From Mesorhizobium sp. AR10 (GTDB taxonomy: Bacteria > Pseudomonadota > Alphaproteobacteria > Rhizobiales > Rhizobiaceae): a stretch of DNA of 64,000 nucleotides. The translations under genes were made by a program, and so were the position numbers. How positions within the stretch are numbered: the first letter of the stretch is position 1; every line of letters begins with the position of its first letter. The DNA is taken from positions 3,884,001 through 3,948,000 of the forward strand of contig NZ_CP080524.1 in NCBI RefSeq assembly GCF_024746795.1, written 5' to 3'. Positions 55,441 to 64,000 of the stretch are shown piece after piece. The notes below the pieces were generated by a model that searched no databases, had not been told where the DNA came from, and worked only from the letters and a program-made list of their open reading frames with translations.

Positions 55441-58401
55441 CTACTGCGTCACGACCTGAAGGTTGGCGTTGCCGTAGAACGTGTAGGCGAGGTAGGTCGG
55501 ATCACCGGTTTCATAGAACCGTTTGCGCACACCTTGCAGGATCTCGGCCAGATAGACCGGCCCGTCCCTGAGCTGGGTGGTGATGCCGCCATAGAAGCTG
55601 GTTGAGAAGGCAGCCGCCGCGTGGTCGGTCAGCGGCCACATGCCACCGATGAAACCGGAGGCACCGCCCGCCAGCACCGCCGGCCCCCAGCCTTGCACGA
55701 AGCCGCCGAGCATCTGCGAGCGTCCGGTGTCGCAGGCGTTGAAGAAGTAGAACGGGTTGCCCTTGCCATTTGCGGCAATGACCAATGCCCTCCAGGTATC
55801 GGGATCAAGCGATTGGTCGACGAGGTCGATGGCAAAGACCGGCCGACCGCTGCTCGGCTGGTTGACCTCGCCGTGGCCGGAGAAATGGATGAATCCCGTC
55901 GAGACCTCTGCGACCAATTTCTCGAAGGAGACGAAATCGCCGTCGAAGCGGCGGTAGCCGGCAAGCTTGCTCAGCGCGTCGATCTCGACCTGCTGGAAAG
56001 GCAGCGACCGCTTGTCGACATAGGAAGGGGCAACGGCCGCAACGCCGGTGAAGGCCATCCGGTCGAGCGGATTATCGACTTGCGAGGACGAGTTGCGCGG
56101 CGCCCAGCGCGCCAGCCGGTAGCTCATGCCGAGGAAGCCGTCCACGATGGCGCCGTCCTCGCTCTGCGGACGGATCAGTTCCCATGGCAGCGTTGGGCTG
56201 TTCGAAGTGATCTGGATCGAATGCAGTTCGCCCTTGCCGCGTAGCGACCAGAACACATCCTTGAATGCCTCCGGCACATAATCCCGGTAGAGCGCATCGC
56301 CAAAACCTTCGGCGGCCAGCGTCACAAAACGTTTTTGCGCCTCCGGATCGCTGCTTTCAGCGGACTGCTGCAGCGAGGTCGCGCCGCGCAGGCTCAATCC
56401 GAGTTGCAGCAGGCGGCGATATTCCGAGTCCAGCCATGCCGCCATCTCCGGCGGCGTCGAAAATGTGTCCATCACCGGACCGGCCAGATGCGGCGAATGG
56501 ATGATGATCTGCCCGGCGCCGAGCCCGCTCGGATCGTCATAGAGGATGGTTACATCGAGGTCTGGCACGTCACCCGGGTCACCGGCCCCGAGTTCGACCT
56601 TGCCGGTCACTGCCGGTTGCGGGGGCGTAGAGGCCAGCAACATGACCGGAGGAGCCACGTCGGTGGTTGGTTCGACAGACGGAGCGGCCGGTTGAGATCG
56701 CTTGATGGTGATGGGCCGCGATGCGGAACCTAGAAAACGGCCGGCGCTGTAGATGCGGGCGATGAACTGAGCGGGCTTGCTGTCTTTGGCAATGGGCCGC
56801 GCCTTGAGCTCGAAGCGGACGACATCGCTGTCGCCCTGGCGGTAGAGCGTTGTCTGCCGGCTCCATTTGCCGCCGTCGGCGAGATCGAAACCGCTGGCAA
56901 ACAGATCGATGTCGATCGGCCATGCGTCGGCTCCTGCCGGCATCGTCATCGCCAAAGCGCCATTCGCTGTCACCGTCGAGCCGGGTGCCGCCTTTGCCCT
57001 GACCTCGGGCGTCAATTGCTCCTCGGTCAGCGCGATGGAGACGGTGACCGTCTCGCCGGCAACAACCTCGTCCGGTGCATCGATGGTCGGGTGCCGCACG
57101 ACCTCGACCGCATTGTTGTCGATCGGTGGAGACACCATGCCAGGAGGCGCGTCCAAAGGCGGCACAGGAGGCTCTTCGGCGGTTGCCGTATCGGGCAGCG
57201 GGGCAAGCGGCTCAATGACAGGCGGTGGGGCGGGTGCGGGCGCCGGGACAGGCGGCAGTGCTGGCTCCATGCCGCTGGCTTGGTCATCCCCCTGATAGGC
57301 GCCGCCGAGATTGTTCTGCGCCGCGGCTGCGGCCCTGGCAGCCTCTTCTTCGTACTTTCGCCGAGCCTCCTCCTCATATTGCTGGCGCTGCTCTGCCTGG
57401 CGTTTGTATTCCTCATAGGCGGCGGCTTCATCGGCGCTGTTGCCCGTCCAGGATCCGCCGCCAGACCCCGGCAGGACATCCATCGGGTATGGCTCCTGGC
57501 CACTGTCAAAACCGCCGGAGCCGCCGCCGCCGGAGCCATAGTCGCTGCCGCCGTCCCAGCCGCCACCCCCGGAATCGTAGCCACCACCGCCGCCGCTTGC
57601 CATCGGGGGCGGTGCCGGTTCGGGAGCAGCCGCCTGCGGCGGCGGCAGCGCTTCGGTAACCGGCCTGTCCGGCAAGGGCACAAACGGCACGCCGCCGGAA
57701 AGGCGGCTCGCCACCCATGGCAGCTGACGTCCGGATGTCGCCTCCGCCACGGTTTGTGCGACCGATACGAGCATCGTGTCGATGTCGACGCCCTGCCGGG
57801 TCAGCGCGGCGGCGAACGCATCGGCAAAGGCCGTCGCCGATCCGCTTCCATCCAGCGCGACGCTTCCAGGCTGAGCGGAGAAAGTGACAATGGCGTTGGC
57901 CAGCGGGCCGACCGGCGCCAGGCCGCGCGTCGCGCCGGGAGGCAGGTTCTGGCCGTCGCCGGCAATGTCGAGCAGGATAATTTTGAACGTCGGTGTGGCC
58001 TCGAGCGCTTGCACGAAGAGATCGAGAGGCAATGCCGTCTGATCGATCGCTTCCGTTGAATCGGCGCGCGTGCCGCGCGTCAGCAGGTAGTTCCGGTCAT
58101 TGGCCCGAGCGGTGCGGCCGACATAGTAGAAGATGCCGACGGAATCGGCAGTACCCAGCGACTTGGCGAAATCAAACATGGCGCGCGCCACATCGGCGCG
58201 GTCGCCGTCGGTCACCAGCTTAACGGTGAAGCCGATGGACTGGAGGCTTGCCGCAACGCGTTCGGCGCTGCCCTGTGCGTTGGCGATGACCGGCGCGCCG
58301 TCATAGGCCGGATTGGCGACCACCAGCGCGATACGTTCCTCGCCGCGCGCAGCGGAGAAGAGCGCCATGGTCATCAGCAGCACGGCCGCCAGAAGGCGCA
58401 T
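55441..58401 (-). CDS. exported pseudocaspase-CHAT protease fusion
   Basis: A 986-residue protein with a signal peptide (about residues 1-20). Residues 22-265 have the caspase/metacaspase p20 fold (ERIALVVANPAY), but the sites read YYVGRTA (R96 in place of the catalytic His of YSGHG) and LLDIAG (A147 where LDAC has Cys), so it looks inactive. Then come a Gly-rich linker, a charged helix (YEEYKRQAEQRQQYEEEARR), a Pro-rich linker and a beta-rich region (about 445-580). The C-terminal CHAT domain (about 690-986) keeps HFSGHG (H843) and FNACDTG (C890). The start at 58401 is preferred over 58479. Confidence 0.85.
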   Translation of the reverse strand: MRLLAAVLLMTMALFSAARGEERIALVVANPAYDGAPVIANAQGSAERVAASLQSIGFTVKLVTDGDRADVARAMFDFAKSLGTADSVGIFYYVGRTARANDRNYLLTRGTRADSTEAIDQTALPLDLFVQALEATPTFKIILLDIAGDGQNLPPGATRGLAPVGPLANAIVTFSAQPGSVALDGSGSATAFADAFAAALTRQGVDIDTMLVSVAQTVAEATSGRQLPWVASRLSGGVPFVPLPDRPVTEALPPPQAAAPEPAPPPMASGGGGGYDSGGGGWDGGSDYGSGGGGSGGFDSGQEPYPMDVLPGSGGGSWTGNSADEAAAYEEYKRQAEQRQQYEEEARRKYEEEAARAAAAAQNNLGGAYQGDDQASGMEPALPPVPAPAPAPPPVIEPLAPLPDTATAEEPPVPPLDAPPGMVSPPIDNNAVEVVRHPTIDAPDEVVAGETVTVSIALTEEQLTPEVRAKAAPGSTVTANGALAMTMPAGADAWPIDIDLFASGFDLADGGKWSRQTTLYRQGDSDVVRFELKARPIAKDSKPAQFIARIYSAGRFLGSASRPITIKRSQPAAPSVEPTTDVAPPVMLLASTPPQPAVTGKVELGAGDPGDVPDLDVTILYDDPSGLGAGQIIIHSPHLAGPVMDTFSTPPEMAAWLDSEYRRLLQLGLSLRGATSLQQSAESSDPEAQKRFVTLAAEGFGDALYRDYVPEAFKDVFWSLRGKGELHSIQITSNSPTLPWELIRPQSEDGAIVDGFLGMSYRLARWAPRNSSSQVDNPLDRMAFTGVAAVAPSYVDKRSLPFQQVEIDALSKLAGYRRFDGDFVSFEKLVAEVSTGFIHFSGHGEVNQPSSGRPVFAIDLVDQSLDPDTWRALVIAANGKGNPFYFFNACDTGRSQMLGGFVQGWGPAVLAGGASGFIGGMWPLTDHAAAAFSTSFYGGITTQLRDGPVYLAEILQGVRKRFYETGDPTYLAYTFYGNANLQVVTQ

Positions 58402-58571
58402 GAACTTGATCCAAGCCTGCAAGCCGCGGCGAATACGCGAGGACTTGCCCCAATTCGGCCCCGTCTGTGACCATAACATGACGGGATCGCCGGCGCATCC
58501 GGCGCATCGGGTTTTGGCTTTGACGCGTTTCCACGATATTTCGATCTACACGGCCGATCACGCAGTCGCGC

Positions 58572-59333
58572 TCAGCGTGCTTGCAGCAGATGGCAGCCGG
58601 CCTGCCGCTTTTGCGCGAGATACTCGTCGACGAGCTGGCGATAGCGCACCTTGCCGAAGCTCGGGAAATGGCCGCCATGCACGACCGTGACATCGAGATC
58701 GCGCATGCGCAGCAGCGTTGCGACATAATCGTCGGTGTCAGAGTGGTAGACATCATCGATCAGCGGGCCGTCATAGATGATGTCGCCGGACAACAGGATG
58801 CCTGTCCTGTTTTCGTAGAGCGCGATGCCGCCGGGCGAATGGCCCGGCGTATGGATCACCTCGAAGGCACGATCGCCGAGATCGACGACATCGCCCTGCG
58901 CGAGCAGACGGCCGGCCGGCGCCGGCAGTATCCGGTAGCGCGCCGACACCCAGCCGTCGGGCATGCCATCGAACATCTCGTCGGTCGCATAGCGGTCGGC
59001 GACCGTCCACTCGTTGCGCGGATCGGCGAGGATTTCGGCCTCGGCGCGATGCACGCAGCGCTCGGGGAATTCGTGATGGCAGCCGATATGGTCGAAATGC
59101 GTGTGGCTGGCGACGCAGGTCAGCTTTCTCTCCGTCACCAGTGGCACATGGGAGCGCAGGCTGAAATGACCGAGGCCGGTGTCGAACAGGAGATCGCGGT
59201 CGCGGCCGCGAACGTGCCAAATGTTGCAGCGGAAAAACGGCTTGATCCACGGCTCGTGGATAAGCGTCACGCCATCGGCCATGCGTATGGTTTCGTACCA
59301 GTTGGGAGCGTCGATGATCGGAAGCGCTGACAT
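58572..59333 (-). CDS. MBL-fold metallo-hydrolase
   Basis: A 253-residue metallo-beta-lactamase-fold hydrolase. Metal ligands: HTHFDHIG, the His in IHTPGHSPGG, the Asp in LLSGDIIYDG and the His in VVHGGHFPSF. It has no signal peptide. It begins three bases after the stop of the ABC ATPase gene, so it is the last gene of the transporter operon; its substrate may be what the transporter imports. Confidence 0.9.
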   Translation of the reverse strand: MSALPIIDAPNWYETIRMADGVTLIHEPWIKPFFRCNIWHVRGRDRDLLFDTGLGHFSLRSHVPLVTERKLTCVASHTHFDHIGCHHEFPERCVHRAEAEILADPRNEWTVADRYATDEMFDGMPDGWVSARYRILPAPAGRLLAQGDVVDLGDRAFEVIHTPGHSPGGIALYENRTGILLSGDIIYDGPLIDDVYHSDTDDYVATLLRMRDLDVTVVHGGHFPSFGKVRYRQLVDEYLAQKRQAGCHLLQAR

Positions 59334-59336
59334 GGC

Positions 59337-60401
59337 TCAGTTTGCCAGAAGGATAATGTCGCCAGCGTCGCACGAAACGGCAACGCTGTCGCCCGGCTGC
59401 ACAGTTGCCGCGGCTGGAAGTTTGGCTATGAACTGCAGCCCCGGGTCTTCGACGGAAACGGCAAGCACGCGCTTGAAGCTGCCCTGGAAGACGACGTCGC
59501 TCACCTCGGCGGTGCCTAGCGCGACCTTGCCCGCGGTCGCGTCGAGGACAAGATGCTCCGGGCGGATGGCCAGGGCAACAGAAGCGCCGACCGGTAAATC
59601 CCCAGGCAGCGAGAGCGGTCCGGTCTGCGTTGCGACAGTGATTTTCCCATTCTCCGTTTCGGTCACAGTTCCCGATATCAGCGTGCTTTCGCCCATGAAG
59701 GTCGCCGAAAAGCGTGTCGCCGGCCGCGCATAGACGCGCTCGGGCGGTCCTTCGTCCTCGATGCGCCCGTCATTCATCACCACGCAATGGTCGGCCAGCG
59801 CCATCGCTTCTTCCTGGTCGTGGGTGACGTGGATGAAGGCGGTGCCGACGCGTTTCTGGATCGCTTTCAACTCGTCCTGCATCTGCCGACGCAATTTGAG
59901 GTCCAGTGCACCGAGCGGCTCGTCGAGCAAAAGGACGGCCGGTTCGATCACCAGCGCGCGGGCCAGCGCCACGCGCTGCCGCTGGCCGCCGGAAAGCTGG
60001 TGCGGCTTCTTGTCGAAGGCCGTGGCCAGCCCGACCAGCGCCAGCGCCTCGCGCGCCCGTGCGGCCCGCGTCGCGCCATCGACGCCCTGCATGCGCAAGC
60101 CGAAGCCGACATTGCTGCCGACGCTCATGTGTGGAAACAGAGCATAGTCCTGGAACACCGTCGTCGTCGGGCGCTTTGCCGGCGGCACGGCGGTGCAGTC
60201 CTCGCCGCGGATGAACACCTTGCCTTCGCTAGGGCTGACGAAACCGCCGAGAATGGAGAGCAGCGTCGTCTTGCCGGACCCCGATGGGCCGAGCAGGATG
60301 GTGTAGCTGCCCGGCTCGATCTGCAGCGAGACGTTCTTCAGCACCGTCTGCTGGCCGAAGCGGTGCGAGACGGAGCGGATGTCGACCAATGGCGCGGTCA
60401 T
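59337..60401 (-). CDS. ABC transporter ATP-binding protein (PotA-like)
   Basis: A 354-residue ATPase. Walker A GPSGSGKT, Q-loop FQDYALFPHM, signature LSGGQRQRVALARAL, Walker B LLLDEPLGALD, and H-loop VTHDQEEAMAL. A C-terminal TOBE domain (about 270-354) is typical of the spermidine/putrescine and iron group. The ATG overlaps the permease stop (ATGA). Specificity cannot be read from it. Confidence 0.93.
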   Translation of the reverse strand: MTAPLVDIRSVSHRFGQQTVLKNVSLQIEPGSYTILLGPSGSGKTTLLSILGGFVSPSEGKVFIRGEDCTAVPPAKRPTTTVFQDYALFPHMSVGSNVGFGLRMQGVDGATRAARAREALALVGLATAFDKKPHQLSGGQRQRVALARALVIEPAVLLLDEPLGALDLKLRRQMQDELKAIQKRVGTAFIHVTHDQEEAMALADHCVVMNDGRIEDEGPPERVYARPATRFSATFMGESTLISGTVTETENGKITVATQTGPLSLPGDLPVGASVALAIRPEHLVLDATAGKVALGTAEVSDVVFQGSFKRVLAVSVEDPGLQFIAKLPAAATVQPGDSVAVSCDAGDIILLAN

Positions 60402-61180
60402 GCCTTTCTCCTCCGCAGCAATGTCAGTTCGAACAACACCACCAGAACGATGGAGACGGCAAAGACCAGTGAACCGACGGCGTTGGTCTTGGGGTTGAGG
60501 CCGGAGCGCAACAGGTTCCAGATTTCGACCGGCAAGGTCGTGTCGAAGCGGGTTAGCAGGAAGGAGATGACGAACTCGTCCCAGGAGAAGGTCATCGACA
60601 GGAAGAAGCCGGCGAAGATCGCCGGCGCCATCACCGGCACGGTTATCAACAGGAGCACCTTCCATTCAGGCGCGCCGAGGTCGCGCGCGGCGCGCTCGAT
60701 GTTGATCTGGTGGTCGCCCATCTGGCTATAGATGATGGCAAAGCACAGCGGCAGGTTGATCACGACATGGCCGATGCCGGCGGCAAGCAGCGACTTCGGG
60801 ATGCCAGCCCAGTTGAACAGCACCAGCAGCCCCATGCCGATGATGAGATAGCTGACCGTCAGCGGCAGGGTGATCAGCCCGCGCAGCAGGGCCGAGCCGG
60901 GCAGGACGAAGCGCGCAAAGCCCCAGGCCGAGAGGAAGCCGAGCGTGACGGTGGCAAAAGAGGAGATGGCCGCGACCAGCAGCGAATTGACCAATGCCGA
61001 GGTCAGCCGGGTGTCGGAGAGCACCGCGTCGTACCAGCGCAGCGACGGGCCGGTGAAGGGCGGGATCGGAAACGACGTCGCCTGCAGTGAAAACAACACC
61101 AGCACGACCACCGGCAGGAAGATAAAGCCGTAGACGGCGGGGGCGTAGAGCCAGGAAGCGATACGGACAATCCGGCGCAT
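60398..61180 (-). CDS. ABC transporter permease (PotC-like)
   Basis: A 260-residue permease with about six transmembrane helices. The EAA loop that contacts the ATPase is IERAARDLGAPEWKVLLLITVPVMAPAIF. NPKTNAVGSLVFAVSI is typical of PotC-type second permeases. It starts one base after the first permease's stop. Confidence 0.93.
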   Translation of the reverse strand: MRRIVRIASWLYAPAVYGFIFLPVVVLVLFSLQATSFPIPPFTGPSLRWYDAVLSDTRLTSALVNSLLVAAISSFATVTLGFLSAWGFARFVLPGSALLRGLITLPLTVSYLIIGMGLLVLFNWAGIPKSLLAAGIGHVVINLPLCFAIIYSQMGDHQINIERAARDLGAPEWKVLLLITVPVMAPAIFAGFFLSMTFSWDEFVISFLLTRFDTTLPVEIWNLLRSGLNPKTNAVGSLVFAVSIVLVVLFELTLLRRRKA

Positions 61181-61181
61181 C

Positions 61182-62069
61182 TCAGGCCCGCTCGATCTTC
61201 AGCCAGCGGGCGCAGGCGAGATAGGCGATGGTGACGACCGCCATCAGGATGATCGACAGCGCCGAGGCCAGCGGAAAATCGCCGCGCCGGCCGATCTGCA
61301 TCATTACCAGTTGCGGCATCAAAAGCTCGTTGTTGCCGCCAAGTATCTGCGGCGTGATGTAGTCGCCGATGCACAGCACGAAGGTCAGGAAGGCGCCGAC
61401 CATGATGCCGGGCAAGGTCAGTGGCAGGATGACATGCAGGAAGGTCCGCACCGGCCCGGCGCCGAGATCGGCGGCGGCTTTGCGGTAGCTGGGGCTTAGC
61501 TGTTTCAGATTGGCGAAAATGGTCAGCGTCAACAGCATGACGAAGAAATGCACGAAACCGGTGACGGTGGCGAAGCGTGTGTTGGCGAGCTGCACCGGGT
61601 CAGTGAACAGGCCGGAGCCGGTCAACGCGCGGTTGATGACGCCATTCTGCGCCAGCACCAGCAGCCAGGAATAAGAGCGCACGACATAGGATGTCCAGAA
61701 CGGCAGCACGGCCAGCATCAGCGCCAGCCGCTGCCAGCGCTCCGGCACCTGCTCGGCCAGAATCCAGGCGAAGGGGTAGGCAAGCAGCACCGAGATCACG
61801 GTGACGATGGCTGTGACCTGCAGCGAGTTGACCATCGCCTGCCAGTAAGAAGGGTTGGTGAAGAACTGGCTGTAGTTGGCGAGCGTGAAGCCGCCGCCTT
61901 CATGCGCCGTGAGGCTGGAAAGCGCCATGGCGACGAAGGGCAGCACAAAGAACAGCAGCGTCCAGCCGAGCGCCGGCGTGACCAGCGCCCAGGGCAGGGC
62001 AGTGCCCGCCCGAGGCAGGGCACGGCCCGCCTGGGGCAGGGCACGCCCGCTATTGGCAGCGTTGCTCAC
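61182..62069 (-). CDS. ABC transporter permease (PotB-like)
   Basis: A 295-residue permease with about six transmembrane helices and the EAA loop YRKAAADLGAGPVRTFLHVILPLTLPGI. The start is unclear: GTG 62069 is used here, without a clear ribosome site; TTG 62078 is another choice. The first 25 residues contain a short tandem repeat (GRALPQA, GRALPRA, GTALPWA) coded by a GC-rich DNA repeat, unlike other members. Confidence 0.88.
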   Translation of the reverse strand: MSNAANSGRALPQAGRALPRAGTALPWALVTPALGWTLLFFVLPFVAMALSSLTAHEGGGFTLANYSQFFTNPSYWQAMVNSLQVTAIVTVISVLLAYPFAWILAEQVPERWQRLALMLAVLPFWTSYVVRSYSWLLVLAQNGVINRALTGSGLFTDPVQLANTRFATVTGFVHFFVMLLTLTIFANLKQLSPSYRKAAADLGAGPVRTFLHVILPLTLPGIMVGAFLTFVLCIGDYITPQILGGNNELLMPQLVMMQIGRRGDFPLASALSIILMAVVTIAYLACARWLKIERA

Positions 62070-62082
62070 GAGCAGCAACCGG

Positions 62083-63153
62083 TCATTGTGCCTGCAGCAT
62101 TTCGGTCCAGACGTCCTGCATCTTCTTGTCGAGATCGGCGTTCGGCGCCGGGTAGGACTGGGCGCGGGCAAGGAAGTCAGGCTGTTCGTCGAAGCGCAGG
62201 ATCTTCTTCTGCTCGTCGGTGAGTGCTGCCTTGGTGTTCGCCGGCATGCCCCAATAGCAGGAGGAGGTGGCGAGCCGCGCCTGTCCCTCGGGGCTCATGA
62301 TGTACTGGATGAATTTTAGCGCCATGTCCTTGTTGTTGGAGTCCTTGAACATGGCCAGCGACTGCGACCACAGCACCGCTCCTTCTTTCGGGATGGAGAA
62401 GTCCAGCGCCGGGTTCTCCTTGGCCAACCCGGCCGTCACCCATTCGCCGCCGCCGACCAGAATGTCGACCTCGCCGGTGGCCAGTGCTGTCTGGCTGGCA
62501 GTGACTTCGCCCACCAGCTTGGCGTTGGCCTTCATCTTCAGGAGTTCGGCCTTGATGGCGGGAAGGTCGGCTTCGGTCAACTCGGCCGTCTTCTTGCCGA
62601 TCGCCAAAGCGGCCATGCCGATGACCGGCAGGTAGTAGTCATAGATGGCGATCTTGCCCTTGTATTTGTCGCCGGTGAGTGCGGCCATCGACTGCATGTC
62701 GGCCGGGTCGACCTTGGTCTTGTTGTAGCCGATGGTGTTGTAGCCGAACTTTTCTGTGATGCCGTAGCGCTTGCCGTCCACGACGGTGGAACCATCCATC
62801 TTCACCTGCGGAAACAGGTCGGCCAGCGGCAGCTTGTCTTCCGGCAGCGGCTCGAACAGGCCCTTTTCGACACCGCGCGGCACGTCGATAGAGTCGATCA
62901 CCATCACATCCCAGTCGCCGGGCTGCGACTGTTCGACGATAGCGAGACCGGCGCCGGTGCCTTCGAATTCCTTGACGTTGACCTTGACGCCATTGGCCTC
63001 CTCGAAGGGCTGCAGCAGGGCCGGGTCGGCGTGATCGCACCAGATCAGAGCGTTGAGATCGGCGGCGTGAGCGCCTGTGGCGAGTAGCAGTGCAGTAGCT
63101 GCGGTTGCAGCGCGCAGATGGATTTTCAGAATGGAAGTCAGAGTCGCGGACAT
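62083..63153 (-). CDS. ABC transporter extracellular solute-binding protein (PotD-like)
   Basis: A 356-residue periplasmic binding protein. The signal peptide ends AHAAD (about residue 30). LNALIWCDHADPALLQPFEEANGVKVNV is the start of a PotD/PotF-type protein, with DVMVIDSIDVPRGVEKGLFEPL and GITEKFGYNTIGYN later. It captures a solute for the two permeases; polyamines or related amines are likely by family, not proven. ATG 63153 follows GGGAGAACACTCG. First gene of the operon. Confidence 0.92.
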   Translation of the reverse strand: MSATLTSILKIHLRAATAATALLLATGAHAADLNALIWCDHADPALLQPFEEANGVKVNVKEFEGTGAGLAIVEQSQPGDWDVMVIDSIDVPRGVEKGLFEPLPEDKLPLADLFPQVKMDGSTVVDGKRYGITEKFGYNTIGYNKTKVDPADMQSMAALTGDKYKGKIAIYDYYLPVIGMAALAIGKKTAELTEADLPAIKAELLKMKANAKLVGEVTASQTALATGEVDILVGGGEWVTAGLAKENPALDFSIPKEGAVLWSQSLAMFKDSNNKDMALKFIQYIMSPEGQARLATSSCYWGMPANTKAALTDEQKKILRFDEQPDFLARAQSYPAPNADLDKKMQDVWTEMLQAQ

Positions 63154-63191
63154 CGAGTGTTCTCCCTTGCCTTTGTGGCTTCTTGCAAAAA

Positions 63192-63219
63192 ATTGAACCA
63201 ATTCTAAAATTGAGTCAAT
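63192..63219. promoter_or_regulatory. palindromic operator, probably for the TetR protein
   Basis: Two half-sites, ATTGAACCAATT (63192-63203) and AATTGAGTCAAT (63208-63219), are inverted copies (10 of 12 positions) around four bases. Each half is itself nearly palindromic (ATTGA..TCAAT-like). The site lies in the 91-base gap between the divergent binding-protein and TetR genes, where a repressor could block both promoters. Confidence 0.75.
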
Positions 63220-63244
63220 TCTGTTTCTATGGCAAGAGGCTTTC

Positions 63245-63859
63245 ATGAGCGGATTGCGGGCAAGGCAAAAGGCGGATCGGCACCGCCGTATCATCGAAGC
63301 GGCGGCGGAGCTGTTCCGCGAGGCCGGCTATGAGGGCGCCAAGATCGAGGCGATCGCGGCGCAGGCCGAAGTGTCGGTCGGCACCATCTATAACTACTAT
63401 GAGAACAAGGGCGATATCCTTGGCGCCATCGTCTCGCTGGAGGTCAACGAGGTGCTGAATGCCGGGCGCGGCGTGGTCGCCAACCCGCCGGCCAATGTCG
63501 GCGATGCACTGGATACGCTGCTCGGCATCTACATCGAGCACTCGCTGCATTATCTCAGCAAGGAGATGTGGCGGCAGGCGATGGCGATCTCGACGCAATT
63601 GCCCGACAGCCCGTTCGGCCAGACCTATACCGGGCTCGACCGGACGCTGACCGAGCAAATCCGCGCGCTGATCGCCCGGTTGCAAGAGATTGGATTGGTG
63701 CGCGCCGACATCGACGGACAGGCGCTGGGCGAACTGGTGTTCAACAACATGAACATGATGTTTATCGAGTTCGTGAAACGCGACGAGGCGAGGATACCGG
63801 AGCTACGCGCGGCGATACGAAGACAGAACCGGATATTGGTGGCGGCGATTGGGGTGTGA
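63245..63859 (+). CDS. TetR family transcriptional regulator
   Basis: A 204-residue TetR repressor. The helix-turn-helix is at about residues 30-52 (KIEAIAAQAEVSVGTIYNYYENKGDIL). The C-terminal ligand domain is helical and unassigned. It is divergent from the ABC transporter operon with a palindrome between them, so it probably represses that operon and itself until a transported compound binds. Confidence 0.92.
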   Translation: MSGLRARQKADRHRRIIEAAAELFREAGYEGAKIEAIAAQAEVSVGTIYNYYENKGDILGAIVSLEVNEVLNAGRGVVANPPANVGDALDTLLGIYIEHSLHYLSKEMWRQAMAISTQLPDSPFGQTYTGLDRTLTEQIRALIARLQEIGLVRADIDGQALGELVFNNMNMMFIEFVKRDEARIPELRAAIRRQNRILVAAIGV

Positions 63860-64000
63860 ACCGGGATGATCCTGTCAGGAACAGGCAGGAGGTAAGGGGT
63901 TTTCCAGTTAAAAGTGTATGGCCGTTGAACTTCTCCCTCTTGAGCTGGCGCTGAAATATGATACAACCCATGGGTGTATTTTGGGGGAGGGGTAAATGCA

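Overview
The window is chromosomal DNA of a high-GC alphaproteobacterium in the Rhizobiales, most likely Mesorhizobium or a close relative in the Phyllobacteriaceae. The support is gene content: an NDUFA12 homologue next to a DUF2155 protein and aat-accC-accB-aroQ, an RNase E with a long acidic insertion in its S1 domain, DUF3126, DUF192, DUF2218 and DUF1697 proteins, and short palindromic dispersed repeats between genes. This is inference from gene families and order; no alignment was run.

Layout. 1-1292 is gene-poor and ends at a tRNA-Leu(TAA) gene on the minus strand. 1577-14470 is metabolic and envelope genes: a small outer-membrane barrel protein, a secreted alpha/beta hydrolase, adenine deaminase, two tandem DUF900 lipoproteins, an M24-like protein, threonine ammonia-lyase, and a three-gene cobalt-type nitrile hydratase cluster. 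14766-24471 holds a double cold-shock protein, cysE, a gamma carbonic anhydrase, a transglutaminase-like peptidase, PilZ and PAS proteins, and five dispersed repeats in two families counting the copy near 30.4 kb. 24178-32171 holds a MoaD-like/BNR pair, a rhomboid protease, a CBS protein, a YjhX-type protein beside a possible structured RNA, gatB and panB-panC. 32378-41447 is the conserved NDUFA12/DUF2155/aat/accC/accB/aroQ neighbourhood, then a DsbA-like protein, an M48 protease, an aminotransferase and glutaminase. 41535-54992 is mostly housekeeping: rne, amiC, mrcA, prfB with a programmed +1 frameshift, an OmpA-type lipoprotein, a DEAD-box helicase and nadK. 55236-63859 holds a possible 54-residue membrane peptide, a large secreted protein with a dead-looking caspase fold plus an intact CHAT protease domain, and a polyamine-type ABC transporter operon ending in an MBL-fold hydrolase, with a divergent TetR regulator and a clear palindromic operator.

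How genes work together. panB and panC overlap and make pantothenate. accC and accB are two parts of acetyl-CoA carboxylase. amiC and mrcA remodel and build peptidoglycan side by side. The nitrile hydratase alpha, beta and accessory genes overlap and form one transcript. The SBP-permease-permease-ATPase-hydrolase genes (63153 down to 58572) form one operon that the TetR protein at 63245 probably controls.

The most unusual items are the pseudocaspase-CHAT protein (55441-58401), a repeat family whose copies supply stop codons to neighbouring genes, a candidate structured RNA at 27435-27598, and an unexplained plus-strand terminator at 23925-23960.
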